Origin: Stagnihabitans sp038231775
Lineage (GTDB): Bacteria > Pseudomonadota > Alphaproteobacteria > Rhodobacterales > Rhodobacteraceae
Direction: 5' to 3'
NCBI GenBank assembly: GCA_038231775.1
Contig: JBBRKS010000001.1
Coordinates: forward strand, 1 to 64,000
Length of the DNA: 64,000 nucleotides
Positions 41,220 to 50,294 of the stretch are shown piece after piece (positions within the stretch are counted from its first letter, which is position 1; each line of letters starts with the position of its first letter). The notes beneath the pieces were generated by a model that ran no database searches, was not told the DNA's origin, and saw nothing but the letters and a program-made list of their open reading frames with translations. The position numbers and the translations under genes are program-made.

Positions 41220-43868
41220 ATGTCGCGCTACGAACCCTCTGTGATCGAACCGAAATGGCAGCAGGACTGGGACGACGCCCGTGTGTTTGAGGCACGACGC
41301 GATCCGGCCAAGCCAAAGTATTATGTGCTGGAAATGTTCCCCTATCCGTCGGGCCGCATCCATATGGGCCACGTGCGCAACTATACGATGGGCGATGTGG
41401 TGGCGCGCACCAAGGCCGCGCAGGGCTATTCGGTGCTGCATCCGATGGGCTGGGACGCGTTCGGCATGCCGGCCGAAAATGCCGCGATGGAGCGGGGCGG
41501 CCACCCCAAGGACTGGACCTATTCCAACATCGCCGACATGCGCGCCCAAATGAAGCCGCTGGGCCTGTCGATTGACTGGAGCCGCGAATTCGCCACATGT
41601 GATCCGGAATATTACGGCCAGCAGCAGTCTATGTTCATCGACATGATGGCCGCAGGTCTGGTCTACCGCAAAGCCGCCGTCGTGAACTGGGACCCGGTCG
41701 ATATGACGGTTCTGGCCAACGAACAGGTGATCGACGGGCGCGGTTGGCGGTCGAACGCTTTGGTCGAACGGCGTGAGTTGACCCAGTGGTTCTTCAAGAT
41801 CAGCGATTATTCGGCTGAACTTTTGTCGGCTTTGGACGGGTTGAAGGACTGGCCCGAAAAAGTCCGCCTGATGCAGGCCAACTGGATCGGAAAAAGCCGG
41901 GGAATCGAGGTTCCATTTGCTCTGACCGCCCCGACACACGGGCTGACCGAGTTGGTTTGCTATTCCACCCGCCCGGATACCTTGCGCGGTGCGACCTTTC
42001 TTGCGATTGCCGCCGACCATCCGCTGGCCAAAGCGCTGTCCGCCGCCGACCCTGCCGTCGATGCGTTCTGTGGCGAATGCCGCCGCCTTGGCACCTCGGA
42101 GGAAGCGGTTGAGACGGCTGAAAAGCTGGGGCTGGACACGGGCCTGTCGGTGCGCCACCCGATCTATCCGGATCAGACCGTGCCAGTCTGGATCGGCAAC
42201 TTTGTCTTGATGGAGTATGGCACCGGTGCGATCTATGGCTGCCCGGCCCATGACCAGCGCGACCTTGATTTCGCCCGCAAATATGATCTGGACGTGGTCA
42301 ACGCCTTCACCATGCCGGGCGACGCCAATAAGATCGGCGATGACGCTTTGGTTCCGGCCAAGGATGTGACGGTGGACTATGACAGCCATTTCACAGGCCT
42401 GACGCTTGCGACGGGTTATGACGCCATCGAAGCCTCGATTGACTGGATGGAAGCGCGCGGCCTTGGCACCGGGCAAATCCGCTACCGCCTGCGCGACTGG
42501 GGCATTTCGCGCCAACGCTATTGGGGCTGCCCTATTCCGGTCGTGCATTGCGCCGCCTGTGGCGTTGTACCGGAACGCAAAGAGAATCTGCCGATTGAAC
42601 TGCCCTATGATGTCAGCTTTGACAAACCTGGCAACCCGTTGGACCGTCACCCGACATGGCGCGACGTGGCTTGCCCGACCTGTGGCGCTGCGGCCCGGCG
42701 CGAGACCGACACGATGGACACCTTTGTAGATTCGTCGTGGTACTACGCCCGCTTCACCGCGCCCCACGCCACGACGCCTACGGTGGCCGAGGATGCCGAC
42801 TACTGGATGAACGTTGACCAGTATATCGGCGGGATTGAACATGCGATCTTGCACCTTCTGTACTCTCGGTTCTTCGCCCGGGCGATGCACAAGACCTGCC
42901 ATTTGCCCCTGAAAGCGATAGAGCCGTTCAACGCCTTGTTCACCCAAGGCATGGTGACGCATGAGATTTACAAGACCACCGATGCCAATGGGCGCCCGGT
43001 TTACCATCTGCCCGAAGACGTGAGGAAATTCGCGATCAACGGCAACGTGGTGACTGTGCCGAAAAGCCGCCTTGCCGATATCGGCGTTGATCCCGACGAT
43101 CCAGAGGTGTCGCAAGAGGTTCTGGATGCGATCACGCTGGTCTCTGACCTTCAGGTCGAAGTCATCCCCTCGGCCAAGATGTCCAAATCCAAAAAGAACG
43201 TCGTCGACCCGATGAACATCATCGCGGCGTTCGGCGCGGATACCGCACGCTGGTTTGTCATGTCCGACTCACCCCCCGAACGCGATGTGGAATGGACAGC
43301 CTCGGGAGCCGAGGCGACCTTCAAGCATCTCTCGCGCGTCTGGGCGCTGTGCAGCCGAATCGGTGAGATGCCGTTGGATCACAAGGGCGAAGGCGACGAC
43401 GACCTGTTGCGCGCAATGCACCGTGCAATTGCCGAGGTAACGGCGGGCATCGAAGGGTTCGCGTTCAACAAGGCCATCGCCAAGCTGTACGAATTCACCA
43501 ATGCCATCGCCCGCGCCTCGGCCTCAACCGTTGTCCTGAAGCAGACGTTGCGCACGCTGGCCCAACTGATGTCACCGATGACGCCGCATATCGCGGAATC
43601 GATCTGGAAAGCGCAAGGCGGCGCTGGCCTTTGCGCCCAGGCCCCGTGGCCCAAGGCCGATCCGGCCATGCTGGTTGACGACACCGTCACGCTGCCCATC
43701 CAGATCAACGGCAAACGGCGGGCGGAAATCAGCGTGCCCAAGGACATGCCCGCAGCGCAGGTTGAAAAACTTGCCTTGCAGAACGAGGATGTCATTCGCT
43801 TCCTTGCCGGTCAGCCGGTGAAAAAGCTGATCGTGGTTCCGGGGCGTATCATCAATGTCGTGGTCTAG
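41220..43868 (+). CDS. leuS: Leucyl-tRNA synthetase
   Basis: This 882-residue class I synthetase charges tRNA-Leu. The HIGH-type motif is PYPSGRIHMGHVRNY (HMGH at 48-51), and KMSKS is at 653-657 (AKMSKSKKNVVDP). The CP1 editing domain (about residues 225-430) has the Thr-rich STRPDTLRGATFLAIAADHP and the YGCPAHDQRDLDFA loop. The tryptophan-rich RDWGISRQRYWGCPIPVVHC and the C-terminal domain complete the protein. The 3' end overlaps the lptE gene by 14 bases. Confidence 0.96.
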   Translation: MSRYEPSVIEPKWQQDWDDARVFEARRDPAKPKYYVLEMFPYPSGRIHMGHVRNYTMGDVVARTKAAQGYSVLHPMGWDAFGMPAENAAMERGGHPKDWTYSNIADMRAQMKPLGLSIDWSREFATCDPEYYGQQQSMFIDMMAAGLVYRKAAVVNWDPVDMTVLANEQVIDGRGWRSNALVERRELTQWFFKISDYSAELLSALDGLKDWPEKVRLMQANWIGKSRGIEVPFALTAPTHGLTELVCYSTRPDTLRGATFLAIAADHPLAKALSAADPAVDAFCGECRRLGTSEEAVETAEKLGLDTGLSVRHPIYPDQTVPVWIGNFVLMEYGTGAIYGCPAHDQRDLDFARKYDLDVVNAFTMPGDANKIGDDALVPAKDVTVDYDSHFTGLTLATGYDAIEASIDWMEARGLGTGQIRYRLRDWGISRQRYWGCPIPVVHCAACGVVPERKENLPIELPYDVSFDKPGNPLDRHPTWRDVACPTCGAAARRETDTMDTFVDSSWYYARFTAPHATTPTVAEDADYWMNVDQYIGGIEHAILHLLYSRFFARAMHKTCHLPLKAIEPFNALFTQGMVTHEIYKTTDANGRPVYHLPEDVRKFAINGNVVTVPKSRLADIGVDPDDPEVSQEVLDAITLVSDLQVEVIPSAKMSKSKKNVVDPMNIIAAFGADTARWFVMSDSPPERDVEWTASGAEATFKHLSRVWALCSRIGEMPLDHKGEGDDDLLRAMHRAIAEVTAGIEGFAFNKAIAKLYEFTNAIARASASTVVLKQTLRTLAQLMSPMTPHIAESIWKAQGGAGLCAQAPWPKADPAMLVDDTVTLPIQINGKRRAEISVPKDMPAAQVEKLALQNEDVIRFLAGQPVKKLIVVPGRIINVVV

Positions 43869-44340
43869 ACGCGCAATCCTGCTGATGCCTTTCGCGCTGG
43901 CCGCCTGTGGCTTTACGCCTGCGTTCGGCACCAAGGGGCCTGCGGAAAAGCTGCTGGGCACCGTGCGCACCGCTGACCCGACCGACAAGAACAGCTTTGA
44001 TTTTGTTCAACATATGGACGAACGGCTGGGCCGCCCGACCAATCCGCTGTACGATTTGGCCTATACCATCACGACGACTCCGGTCGGGGTTGGCATCACG
44101 CCGGACAACGCCACCACGCGGTATAACCTGACCGGCGGCATCGACTGGACCCTGACGCGGCGTGCCGATCAGACGCGCATGACGGGCGGCCATATCGACA
44201 GCTTTACCTCGTATTCCGCCACCGGATCGACGGTTGCGGGTCTTACGGCAGAAAGTGACGCCAGCCTGCGCCTGATGCGGTTGCTGGCGGATGCGGTGGT
44301 GATGCGGCTGGTCGCAGCCTCGGCCAGCTTTCCGGCATGA
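43855..44340 (+). CDS. lptE: LPS-assembly lipoprotein LptE
   Basis: This 161-residue protein has a short lipoprotein signal (RRAILLMPFALAACGFTPAF, lipobox LAAC with GFTPAF after it, typical for LptE of Alphaproteobacteria) and the family's DLAYTITTTPVGVGIT and YNLTGGIDWTL segments. It should anchor in the outer membrane and plug the LptD barrel. The leuS-lptE-holA order is the usual alphaproteobacterial arrangement, with overlaps of 14 and 4 bases. Confidence 0.9.
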   Translation: MSWSRRAILLMPFALAACGFTPAFGTKGPAEKLLGTVRTADPTDKNSFDFVQHMDERLGRPTNPLYDLAYTITTTPVGVGITPDNATTRYNLTGGIDWTLTRRADQTRMTGGHIDSFTSYSATGSTVAGLTAESDASLRLMRLLADAVVMRLVAASASFPA

Positions 44341-45350
44341 AGCTGACCGGCCCCGAGGCGCGGCGCTATCTGGCCAAACCTGATGCGGGCAAGGCGGCTT
44401 TGGTGATCTTTGGCGAAGATGCCATGCGCGTTGCCCTGAAACGGGCCGAGGCTGTGGTGGCACTTGCCGGTCCGCTTGCCGATGAGGAAATGCGCCTGAC
44501 CCGCATTCCCGCCGCCGACCTGCGCAAGGATCAGGCCGCCCTGCTGGATGCCGTCAAAGCGCGTGGCTTTTTCCCCGGCCCCCGCGTTGTGGTGGTCGAG
44601 GATGCGACGGACGGGCTGTCCGCCACACTGCAGGCCAGCTTTGACCAATGGCGGCCCGGCGATGCCAACATCATCGTAACCGCTGGCAACCTGACTGGAA
44701 AATCTGCACTGAAAACCCTTGCCGAAAAACATTTCGCTGTGATGTGCATCGGTTTGTACGACGACCCGCCAACGCGGGAAGAGATTGACACCGAACTGAA
44801 GCGGGCCGGATTGGCACAGGTGCCGCCCGATGCGATGGCCGAACTGATGACCCTGTCTCGTGCCCTTGATCCGGGTGATTTTCGCCAGACCCTTGAAAAG
44901 ATAGCGCTGTACAAATACCGCGACCCCCTGCCCCTGACCCCCGCCGAAATCAACACCCTCGCCCCTGCCACCATCGAAACCGAAGCAGAAGAGCTGCTGG
45001 ATGCGGTGGCAGAGCTGCAGATGGCTGCCATCGGTCCCGTCTTGCGCCGGTTAGAGGGGCAAGGCGTGCTGCCGGTCACCCTGTGCATCGCGGGCCTGCG
45101 CCACTTTACCACCCTGCATCTGATGGCGACCGACCCCGAAGGCCCGGCTTCCGGCTTTGTCAAAGCGCGCGGCTTTTTCAAACGCCGCGACCGGATGATG
45201 AAACAGGCGGGCAACTGGACGACACGGCAGATCGAAAAGGCCCTGTCGCTGCTGGTGGAAACCGACATGACGCTGCGGTCAACCTCACGCGCACCGGCCA
45301 TGGCGGTGATGGAGCGCACGCTGATCCGTATTGCCCGGCGCGAACGTTAA
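44337..45350 (+). CDS. holA: DNA polymerase III subunit delta
   Basis: This 337-residue clamp-loader subunit shows family segments: a start MKLTGPEARRYLAKPDAGKA, AALVIFGEDAMRVALKRAEA-like sequence, ARGFFPGPRVVVVEDATDG, NIIVTAGNLTGKSALKTLAE and DPGDFRQTLEKIALYK. It overlaps lptE by 4 bases and ends the operon. The following gene is convergent. Confidence 0.92.
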   Translation: MKLTGPEARRYLAKPDAGKAALVIFGEDAMRVALKRAEAVVALAGPLADEEMRLTRIPAADLRKDQAALLDAVKARGFFPGPRVVVVEDATDGLSATLQASFDQWRPGDANIIVTAGNLTGKSALKTLAEKHFAVMCIGLYDDPPTREEIDTELKRAGLAQVPPDAMAELMTLSRALDPGDFRQTLEKIALYKYRDPLPLTPAEINTLAPATIETEAEELLDAVAELQMAAIGPVLRRLEGQGVLPVTLCIAGLRHFTTLHLMATDPEGPASGFVKARGFFKRRDRMMKQAGNWTTRQIEKALSLLVETDMTLRSTSRAPAMAVMERTLIRIARRER

Positions 45351-45445
45351 GGCGCTATTGCGCAACTTGGGTTCCAGTTTTTCGGTTGGATCAAACCACT
45401 GGCAATGGACAGCCGGGGATGCTTTCGCCCTGCCCCAGCGACCGA

Positions 45446-46222
45446 TCAAGGGGCCGGACAGCCGCGAAACTCAACGGCGTGACCATCGGCCAGCACGGTT
45501 ACGGTCACTCCTGACCGGTCCAGCGTAAAGGGCGCACCGCTCGACGCCACCAGATCGGTTTTCGACGCAAGGACCGCCCCGTGCCGTTCTGTTTGGGCAG
45601 AGGCGACCCAGACCTGCGGGTCAGCGGTTTCAAACACCACAGTTTCAACGCCGCCCTGCGGTGGCAGGTCCAGCGTGGCCGTCAGACGCAACCCGTCGGC
45701 AATCGGCGACACCTCGCATTTCGCACCTTTGACCAGCTTCGGACCGGCCGCGAGCGCTGCGGAAATCCGACTATCGGGCGCACCGGCTCCTTGCAACACG
45801 GCTGAAAAGGTCAGATGCGCGGGCAGGCAAATGTCGTGACAGACGCCAAGATCCATCTTCAGGGCAAGCGTGACGGGCCGTGCCGGATCGGCAGGCACCA
45901 CCTCAACCGGCAGGACCAATTCATTTTGATAAGCAATGCTCAACAGCCCGTTCAGCGTGATCGCCTGCGGGCTGGGCCAATGAAACTGCACCGATTTCAG
46001 GTTGTCCGAACCGGTCCAGTCGAACACCGGCGGAATCCCTGCGTCGCCGGGCGCGCGCCAATAGGTCTTCCACAACGGGGCCAGATGCAGGTCAAGTGCT
46101 GCCATGTAATGACCATCGGCCTGCCGCCAGCCGGGCAGCAGTTCGGCCTGCAAAACATCGTCCTGAATATCAGCCCGCACCGGACTGGCTAAAACGAGGG
46201 CAAGGAGGGCATATCTGATCAT
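45446..46222 (-). CDS. Stand-alone DsbD N-terminal-type periplasmic protein
   Basis: This 258-residue protein has a signal peptide (MIRYALLALVLASPVRA) and a domain like the alpha (N-terminal) domain of DsbD/ScsB-type proteins. The DLGVCHDICLPAHLTF segment carries a redox-type Cys pair (C-H-D-I-C), with another Cys in GAKCEV and in FRGCPAP. The transmembrane and C-terminal thioredoxin domains of full DsbD are absent, so it must act as a periplasmic thiol partner. Start is ATG at 46222. It is divergent from the YqgE gene. Confidence 0.8.
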   Translation of the reverse strand: MIRYALLALVLASPVRADIQDDVLQAELLPGWRQADGHYMAALDLHLAPLWKTYWRAPGDAGIPPVFDWTGSDNLKSVQFHWPSPQAITLNGLLSIAYQNELVLPVEVVPADPARPVTLALKMDLGVCHDICLPAHLTFSAVLQGAGAPDSRISAALAAGPKLVKGAKCEVSPIADGLRLTATLDLPPQGGVETVVFETADPQVWVASAQTERHGAVLASKTDLVASSGAPFTLDRSGVTVTVLADGHAVEFRGCPAP

Positions 46223-46346
46223 CCCTTATCCATACGAAACCCCGGATCACGGCGAAACCCCGGCCAGATCACTTTGCAGCGACGCAGCCGTGAAATCGGG
46301 TTGAGAGCGGCGCCACTTGCCCCCATCCTGAAGTTTGGAGGATTCG

Positions 46347-46901
46347 ATGGATCTGACTGGCAAGCTGATCATCGCCATGCCCGCCTTGGGTGATCTGCGC
46401 TTTGAACGCGCGGTTATTCTGATCTGCGCCCATTCCGCAGACGGGGCGATGGGGCTTATCCTGAACAAACCGGTGCCCGACCTGCGGTTCGCCGGTCTTC
46501 TGACCCAACTGAACCTGCCGCACGGCGACAGCGCCCGCGACATTCGCCTGCTGATCGGCGGCCCTGTCGAACGTGGGCGCGGTTTTGTGCTCCACTCACC
46601 CGATTACAGCGGAGACGGGGCGACGATGGAGATTGAAGGCGGCTACCGGATGACAGCGACGTTAGACGTTCTGGAGGCATTGGGCAATGGCGGCGGCCCG
46701 GCCCAAGCCATTCTGGCGCTGGGATATTCCGGCTGGGGGCCGGGCCAGTTGGAGGGTGAGATTGCCCGCAATGACTGGCTGACCGGCGACGCCTCGGATG
46801 CGCTGATCTATGGCCAAGGCACGGCGGGCAAATGGGCGTTGGCGCTGCGGGCAATGGGAATTGACCCGGTTTCGCTTTCACCAAGTGCTGGTCGGGCGTG
46901 A
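46347..46901 (+). CDS. YqgE/AlgH family protein
   Basis: This 184-residue cytoplasmic protein matches the YqgE/AlgH family: N-terminal LTGKLIIAMPALGDLRFERA, GAMGLILNKPVPDLRF and a C-terminal GYSGWGPGQLEGEIARNDWL. The family is widespread but its biochemical function is unsettled. Start is the ATG after TTGGAGG (46335-46341). Confidence 0.92.
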   Translation: MDLTGKLIIAMPALGDLRFERAVILICAHSADGAMGLILNKPVPDLRFAGLLTQLNLPHGDSARDIRLLIGGPVERGRGFVLHSPDYSGDGATMEIEGGYRMTATLDVLEALGNGGGPAQAILALGYSGWGPGQLEGEIARNDWLTGDASDALIYGQGTAGKWALALRAMGIDPVSLSPSAGRA

Positions 46902-47318
46902 CGGCAGACTTGCCACATCCCAGTCGCGGTGGCATGACCGCCCGAACAGGGGGGGGCGGCATGACATATCTGGCGAGACAAGCTGCATCCCGGACGATGG
47001 GCCGCGGGATGTTTCCGGCAGCGTGGCCAGAGTTTGCGCTGTTGATCCTTCCCTACCGTCGGGCGCGTTTGATTGATCGGCGCGCACAGCCCTCTCGGAC
47101 CAAGGCGCTTTCGCCCGGCAGTGGCGGAATCGTTGGGACCACTCACCGGTTCTACCAGCGCTTTCTGCCGCTTTTGGGTAAGTTTCGGTTGAAAGGCGTT
47201 GACGGCAGGGCGACGAAATTCATCTCGCACGCAGCGGTCGCGATCTGGAACACCTGCAAGTCCAACGCGAGAGTGATGCCCTTCCCGTACCACCTGGGTC
47301 AGATCAAGGACGGCCGGA
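46902..47318. other. Unassigned 417-base stretch
   Basis: Between yqgE and the flavoprotein gene there is an open plus-strand frame of about 140 codons (46898-47326), rich in Arg, Gly and Pro, and long minus-strand frames. None resembles a protein family or has a convincing ribosome site. It may be a decayed gene, a leader region or non-coding. Confidence 0.35.
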
Positions 47319-48458
47319 ATGGCTGACGCGCTGGTCATCGGCGCTGGTCCCGCCGGGTTGATGGCTGCAGAAGAACTGGCAAAAGCCGGGCACAAGGTGG
47401 TGATCTGCGAGGCGAAACCCTCGCCGGCGCGCAAGTTTCTGATGGCGGGCAAAAGCGGGCTGAACATCACCAAGGATCAGGAGTCCGGCGCATTTCTGGC
47501 TGCCTGTGACTGCCCTGCACTAGCACCGATGCTGGCAGATTTCGGGCCGCAGGAGGTGATGGATTGGTGCCGGGGTTTGGGGGTGGCGGTCTTTACCGGG
47601 TCGTCAGGCCGGGTGTTTCCGGTGGCGATGAAAGCCTCTCCGTTGTTGCGGGCCTGGCTTTTGCGGCTGAACGGGTTGGGTGTCGAACTGCGCAGCCGCT
47701 GGCGCTGGCTGGGCTTTCAGGACGGGTTCGCCTTTCAAACCCCGGACTCGGTGCAGGTTCTGCGGCCTGATATGACGGTTCTGGCGTTAGGTGGCACCAG
47801 TTGGGCGCGGCTGGGGTCAGATGCCGCCTGGGTGCCTTGGCTGGCCGAAAAGGGCGTGGCGATAGCCCCGTTCAAACCCGCCAACATGGGGTTTTCCGTC
47901 AACTGGTCGCCGCATATGGCGAAGTTTTTCGGGGTGGCGGTCAAGGGGGCCGCACTTTGTGTCGGCAAAAGGCGCGAACGCGGAGAGTTCATCATATCCT
48001 CCAAAGGCGTTGAGGGCGGCGGGATTTACTCGGTTTCCAAGGATTTGCGGGACGGTGCCCCCCTGCTGCTGGACCTTGCGCCGGACGTTGCCGTGGACGA
48101 TGTGGCGGCGCGGCTGGCGGCGATGCGCCCGCGTGAGACTTTGGCGAACCGGTTGCGAAAGCTTGGATTGCCCGCAGCCTCAACCGCTTTGGTGATGGAG
48201 TTTGGCCGCGATCTGTCGCCCATTCAGGCGGTCAAGGCGCTGCCAATCCGGCTGGCAGGGCCACGACCGCTGGACGAGGCGATTTCAGTCGCCGGTGGCG
48301 TGCGGTTTGATGCCGTGACGGCGGGCTTGGAATTGCAGGCCCTACCGGGGGTGTTTGTCTGCGGCGAGATGCTGGATTGGGAGGCCCCGACGGGTGGCTA
48401 CCTGCTGACCGGCTGTCTGGCGACGGGGCGTTGGGCAGGTCGGCAAGCGGCGCGATAA
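47319..48458 (+). CDS. TIGR03862 family NAD(P)/FAD-dependent flavoprotein
   Basis: This 379-residue flavoprotein has an N-terminal dinucleotide-binding motif (ADALVIGAGPAGLMAAEELA), the RKFLMAGKSGLNITKDQ segment of the HI0933/BaiN-type family and GVFVCGEMLDWEAPTGGYLL near the C-terminus. It matches the TIGR03862 subfamily, an uncharacterised oxidoreductase group. The stop lies within a 16-base palindrome at 48455-48470. Confidence 0.88.
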   Translation: MADALVIGAGPAGLMAAEELAKAGHKVVICEAKPSPARKFLMAGKSGLNITKDQESGAFLAACDCPALAPMLADFGPQEVMDWCRGLGVAVFTGSSGRVFPVAMKASPLLRAWLLRLNGLGVELRSRWRWLGFQDGFAFQTPDSVQVLRPDMTVLALGGTSWARLGSDAAWVPWLAEKGVAIAPFKPANMGFSVNWSPHMAKFFGVAVKGAALCVGKRRERGEFIISSKGVEGGGIYSVSKDLRDGAPLLLDLAPDVAVDDVAARLAAMRPRETLANRLRKLGLPAASTALVMEFGRDLSPIQAVKALPIRLAGPRPLDEAISVAGGVRFDAVTAGLELQALPGVFVCGEMLDWEAPTGGYLLTGCLATGRWAGRQAAR

Positions 48459-48470
48459 CACGCGTGTTAT
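48455..48470. other. Perfect 16-bp palindrome ATAACACGCGTGTTAT
   Basis: The palindrome overlaps the stop codon of the flavoprotein gene and is followed by an unusually A/T-rich stretch (48472-48512). It may be an operator-like site or a cruciform at a convergent gene end. Confidence 0.5.
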
Positions 48471-48630
48471 GACAGCTAAGATATTGATATAAATTAATAT
48501 ACTTAAAAAGATTCACTTCCTGTTAACTTCCGCCACGCTGTTTGACGATGGCATTGTGGGTGCCGCGCGATCAACGTTGACCAACACACCAGAGTGATTT
48601 CGGTCAGTTAAGGTCGCAAGAGTGCGTCAC

Positions 48631-48676
48631 GGGTTGGGGGTCAGAGAAATTCTCGATTTCCCTCTGGCCCAAACCC
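48631..48676. other. Long RNA hairpin between convergent genes
   Basis: Arms GGGTTGGGGGTCAGAG and CTCTGGCCCAAACCC pair through 14 base pairs with one U-G pair and a small internal loop; the inner AAAT/ATTT can extend the stem. It lies 69 bases after the cyclase stop on the minus strand. It lacks a U-tract, so it could be a factor-dependent or bidirectional terminator or part of a small RNA. Confidence 0.5.
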
Positions 48677-48744
48677 AAGCACGTTGCCGCACTGGCAGCA
48701 CAGCGTTTGCGCCGGTTTTAAAGCGTCAAACCACGCCCTGCCCT

Positions 48745-50067
48745 TTAAGCCCGGCGCGGTTGGGCGCGGTACAGGCGCATCACGTTTTCTGCGTCGCTGC
48801 CGATTTCTGCCGCGTCTTCGGCACCGCAATCGGTGCAGTCGCGCGCAAGTTCGGCGGCTGACGGGGTGTGCAAGATCACGTTGTGCTGGGTGCCGCGCAG
48901 GGCTTCGGTGCCCAGAACCTCCCACTCACCGCCCGCATATTCGGTGAAGGCGTCGCTGGCGATCACGGTCTTGCGGTAGGCCTTGGTCAGCGTTTCAAGC
49001 CGCTGCACCTCGTTCACGGCGGTGCCGAAGGTTGAAAAGGTCAGCCGGTTCTTCAGGCCGATGTTGCCGAACATCACGTTGCCGACATGCAGACCGATGC
49101 CGTAGCCGATGGCCGACAAATCCTCGGCGTGGCGGCGGGTGTTCAGCCGGGCCATCCGCGCCACGGCTGAGCGCACGGCATCAAGGGCCGCACTGGCCGC
49201 CACTTCAGACGCCTCTTTGTGGCGTTCGCACGGATAGACGGCAAGGAACCCGTCACCGATAAAGCTGAGAATCTCACCACCATTTCGGTTGAACGGCGTG
49301 GCGATCGCATCAAAAAACTCGTTCAGGGTTTCAATATAGACCTGCCGCCCGTGATTTTCGGCGAAGCTGGTAGAATTGCGCATGTCACCCATCACCAGAA
49401 CGGCGCGGACTGTTTCGCCGTCGCCGCGCTTGGTCTGACCTGACAGCACCCGTCGCCCAGCATCGCCGCCAAGGTAGGTCGACAGCATGTTGTCGGCAAG
49501 CTTGTCCAGCACGGCCATCTTGGTCGCAACAGCCAGGTTCGATTCGACGCGCACGAGGGTGCGGATCATCTGTTCGGAAAATCCCTGCGGATGGTCGGTG
49601 GTCCACGACCCCATCATGCCCCGGGAGCCGTCGCCGTCGCCGTTGAAGGATTCCACGAATGCCATATAGTCCGTACCGCCCGAGGCAATCAGTTCGGCGA
49701 AAACCGGAAACTCTGGCGCGGTGGTGTCATTCAGTCTGCGGCGCAGATGACCCAGTCCGTGCTTGAGAAGGTGGTAAAATGGGCTGGCCTCGTACCGGTT
49801 TTGCAGGGTTTGCTGACCTCTGCGCTGATGGCCGACGGCTTCGACGCCGCGACCACGGGCCCAGGTAAAGCTAAGCGCGTCATAAAGCGGATGCAGCATC
49901 GAAAACCCGACATTGGCGCGCAACAAAGGCATGCCCGCCGCCGAAAGCCGTTCAAAGGTGCCGGTGCACAACGTCTCAAGATCAGCGCCCTTCAGGGCTG
50001 CCCGCCGTAACCAGGCAACAAGCTCGTCGATCAGGGTATCAGAGACATCGGCAGATTGAGGCGTCAT
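48745..50067 (-). CDS. Class III adenylate/guanylate cyclase-domain protein
   Basis: This protein of about 440 residues has an N-terminal region of 220 residues similar to those preceding cyclase domains in Rhizobiales and Rhodobacterales (LRANVGFSMLHPLYDALSFT), then a class III cyclase domain. The metal-binding aspartates are in LVMGDMRNST and FIGDGFLAVYP, with the GYGIGLHVGNVMFGNIG and RLTFSTFGTAVNEVQRLE segments. It has no membrane segment, so it should be cytosolic. The start is ATG at 50067 or, 19 codons earlier, at 50124. Product is probably cAMP. Confidence 0.85.
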   Translation of the reverse strand: MTPQSADVSDTLIDELVAWLRRAALKGADLETLCTGTFERLSAAGMPLLRANVGFSMLHPLYDALSFTWARGRGVEAVGHQRRGQQTLQNRYEASPFYHLLKHGLGHLRRRLNDTTAPEFPVFAELIASGGTDYMAFVESFNGDGDGSRGMMGSWTTDHPQGFSEQMIRTLVRVESNLAVATKMAVLDKLADNMLSTYLGGDAGRRVLSGQTKRGDGETVRAVLVMGDMRNSTSFAENHGRQVYIETLNEFFDAIATPFNRNGGEILSFIGDGFLAVYPCERHKEASEVAASAALDAVRSAVARMARLNTRRHAEDLSAIGYGIGLHVGNVMFGNIGLKNRLTFSTFGTAVNEVQRLETLTKAYRKTVIASDAFTEYAGGEWEVLGTEALRGTQHNVILHTPSAAELARDCTDCGAEDAAEIGSDAENVMRLYRAQPRRA

Positions 50068-50294
50068 GGCAGGTCTTTCGGGGATCGTTTCTTTGGCAAC
50101 CACAGGTTGGCCGGTTGAACGCATATAAGCGTCGGTCCGGCCATTCTCAAGCGCGGTTGTGGCGGCAGAGATGTGCGCCCATGATCAGGCATGCGGGCGG
50201 TTTTGCAGGGTTGATGGCGGGTGGGACGTGATCCGGGGATGTTCGGGAGGGTCAATGTGCGAGGGAGTCTTGCAGCGGCGGGGGGAACGCTGCC

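Noticed and set aside
41187..43115. Long minus-strand open frame of 642 codons
   Set aside because: It lies fully antisense to leuS, which has complete family motifs; codon-bias shadow.
46898..47326. 142-codon plus-strand frame
   Set aside because: Arg/Gly/Pro-rich without motif, overlaps both neighbouring genes at its ends; not supportable as a gene.
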